This document shows, piece by piece, positions 62,092 to 64,000 of a DNA stretch of 64,000 nt (position 1 is the stretch's first letter; every line of letters begins with the position of its first letter). A program made the translations under genes and the position numbers. The notes beneath the pieces are model-generated. The model ran no database searches and was not told the origin of the DNA. It saw only the letters and a program-made list of their open reading frames with translations. Origin of the DNA: Protonemura montana. Taxonomy: Eukaryota; Arthropoda; Insecta; Plecoptera; Nemouridae. The DNA lies in NCBI GenBank assembly GCA_947568835.1, contig OX387612.1, positions 4,030,001 through 4,094,000 of the forward strand. Direction: 5' to 3'.

Positions 62092-62289
62092 TCATCTTGT
62101 GTGTCAACTGCAATCGATGTCGTCTCTGGCACATATCATTAAAGTGATCGTGGGTGTTCTTATCTGGAGATCTGATATCAATCAAGTTGTAGATAAGAAG
62201 CCAGGGGAAGAACCGTCTCAGAAATTCATTGGCAGTAGTTGCTAAAGGTGTCGTGTCGAATCAAGCACCTTGCCGCACCTGCTCCGAAG
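62092..62289 (+). other. Presumed 5' leader exon with uORF
   Basis: Lies between the TATA box and the donor CCGAAG/GTAAGC. It contains an ATG at 62117 that opens a 42-codon upstream ORF ending in TAA at 62243-62245, before the main start at 63391. The 1.09-kb intron that follows ends at CCCACAG (63375). Confidence 0.4.
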
Positions 62290-63390
62290 GTAAGCACTTA
62301 CAAATTGTACAATACGACACTTGAAATTAAAATCTTCTGAATGATTTTGAATTTCCTAACTGAAATCAGAAGGAAATGTTTTGCGTGACAAAATTTCAGT
62401 TGAAAGAAACCTACTGAGGCACAGACATATTGGATTCATCAACAATCTTAATTTCTCTCCCATCATTCTCTTATCATATCACGTTGTTCTTAAAGTTGTC
62501 TTTGTTATTCCCATGATCTGTTTTCTCAATTCAAAGATAAGGGGGTAGTTAAAAACAAATGCTTATCACTTCTAGGAAAAGTGCATTAATTATTCGCATG
62601 GGTAGTCAGACGAACAAGTTGGAAACTGTTGAGTGCATCCATCAATTGCATCCATTTTCTCATTAGGTTGGGAAAACCAAAAGCAAAACCAATTACAATT
62701 CGTTCTTAAACTGAATGAATACAATCTATCAATACCATACTTGTGAACTGTTTATAAAATACCACCATAGCGTTCGGTAATCCAGAGGGTAGAACGACCA
62801 TTAACAATACCAAATGAACAACTTTGAAAAACCTCCTTAAGAAAGCAGATTTTTAAGTCCTCGAACATTGGCACCATATTGCGTCGCTTCCCACATGTTT
62901 TATTTAAAATGCCGTCTTTGAATTACCTTGAATGACTTCTTTTGAACGCTGCAAAAACGCCACCTGGCCAGTTCACAGCTTGACTGGCTAACTTCAGGCA
63001 TGTGGTTTCTCATATGTGCGTGAAGTTTTGCGGTGGTTTGACTTCAAGCAAAATAAATATCAAACTACTTGATTTAAAAACTCAGATTTGCCCACGACTC
63101 TACAAATAGTTGTTTCCTTAAAAGTCAAGTCTGTCTTTGTACATGTGGTGCCAACTTGATAAGTGTATTCTCGAATCGTTGAAACACTAGAAGTTTTCAG
63201 AGACAGCTAGCGTGGAAATACGAAACGGTCGCTTGAATAACGGTTCAAATTCTGATCAAAAGAATGGTGATGCATATGCCTTTTTATGAGACTACCGATA
63301 TTGAAAAACTTGACAAGTGTTGGTTTTTAAAGACGTCTGAAATATAAACGTGAATAACAATTTCTCTTCCCACAGGACTAGCGTCTGGCG

Positions 63391-63709
63391 ATGGTGAAAC
63401 TCTATCACTACACGGACCGTGCCGGCAAAGATGGCATCTACGCCGACAAGTTTATCCGCGCCACGGACGCCGGCGACGAACTGGGCAAAGTCGTGCGCTT
63501 CACAGAGTTGGACAGCGAAACGGACCAGGCCACGCTGATAGCAAACAACTGGGGTCCAACCGGGGCGCCCCCAAGGGCCAAGGATAAGCTGCGCTTCTGG
63601 TTCTGGTTCGAGTTGGATGATTTGCCGCAGGGAACAAAGGAGGTGTCCGCCTGCGCGGTTGGAGAGAGGAACATTTGGATTTGTCCTGTTAACGTGCCGC
63701 TCGCTTCAA
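63391..63709 (+). CDS. ADP-ribosyltransferase-like protein (HYD1-type?), 5' part
   Basis: The coding exon starts 15 bases after an acceptor at 63375 and ends at a GTAAGA donor (63710), giving 106 residues plus one base; the rest lies beyond the window. The N-terminus LYHYTD followed by GI and then FTEL at residues 36-39 resembles the HYD1-type ADP-ribosyltransferase fold, in which a His-Tyr pair binds NAD; the FT(E/D)L strand lies at about the expected distance. The C-terminal part has FWFWFELDDLP and AVGERNIWI; Glu91 could be the third catalytic residue. Such domains occur in bacterial polymorphic toxins and in some animal proteins of unknown role. Codon use is GC-rich compared with the flanks. 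Sure of the exon, moderate on the family. Confidence 0.5.
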
Positions 63710-63766
63710 GTAAGAGCTTATCTTTTTCTGTGACCATAAATTATGTTAAAGTAGAATGGGTGGGGC

Positions 63767-63822
63767 GGGGAGGGGGGGGGGGGGGGGGGGGGGGGTGGAG
63801 GGGGGGGGGGGGGGGGGGGGGC
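63767..63822 (+). repeat. Long poly-G tract
   Basis: About 55 bases that are almost all G, broken by one TGGA, 57 bases into the intron after the ADP-ribosyltransferase-like exon. It could form G-quadruplexes on the coding strand and RNA. Its length is unreliable in any assembly. Confidence 0.8.
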
Positions 63823-64000
63823 AATCGATAATTTAATATACCAGTGGCTGAAAGAGATGGATTGGAAATAAGCTAAAAATATGTTTGGTGGTAGGCTGTG
63901 GACATTCAATTAAGAGATCATTGCTAAAAGGATATGTTGTCCAGCTCAAGACAGGGCTTGCCAAGCAAAGCTTGCAGCCCATGCTGTTGTCCAGCCCAAG

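Overview
This is a window of animal (metazoan) nuclear DNA. Genes are cut by spliceosomal introns and end in AATAAA signals. The window contains 5S-rRNA-derived and tRNA-derived SINEs, a LINE remnant and many minisatellites. Secreted Gly/Tyr-rich proteins with the signal peptide interrupted after four or five codons suggest an invertebrate with a secreted shell or cuticle (mollusc or arthropod). I cannot name the species. Almost all open frames in the window are chance or lie in tandem repeats; the real genes had to be built from exons.

Layout. 1-8.9 kb: intergenic, with 70-, 53- and 44-bp tandem arrays and tRNA-derived SINE copies. 8.9-13.3 kb: a three-exon gene for a secreted GGY-repeat protein. 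13.4-20.1 kb: repeats, a LINE reverse-transcriptase tail and a 1.5-kb array of 41-bp units. 20.3-24.8 kb: a five-exon gene for a secreted acidic/Gly/His-rich protein. About 21.0-40.2 kb is a direct tandem duplication with a unit of about 9.6 kb. It repeats exons 2-5 of that secreted gene and the last two exons of a PARG gene. The middle 68-bp minisatellite is a mosaic of the two outer arrays, which marks unequal crossing-over between minisatellites lying in introns of two unrelated genes.

38.4-45.0 kb (minus) and 48.05-56.2 kb (plus) hold two head-to-head poly(ADP-ribose) glycohydrolase (PARG) genes, the arms of a large inverted duplication around a repeat-filled spacer of about 3 kb. Nine exons match between the copies in position, length and phase. 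Three of eight introns can only be spliced in frame as GC-AG introns, in both copies. The plus copy keeps the PARG signature (GGG, seven residues, QEE). The minus copy has GGA and QEQ, so the essential catalytic glutamate is lost, and its C-terminal tail stops early. A third, broken fragment (last two exons, with a stop) lies at 28.7-29.5 kb.

57-61.3 kb: further tandem arrays, including second sites of the 70-bp and 44-bp families seen at 1-9 kb. 62-63.7 kb: the start of a gene whose N-terminus resembles HYD1-type ADP-ribosyltransferase domains, running off into an intron with a long G tract. The window may therefore carry an ADP-ribose-chain hydrolase, a probable catalytically dead paralogue and a possible ADP-ribosyltransferase; the last link is inference.
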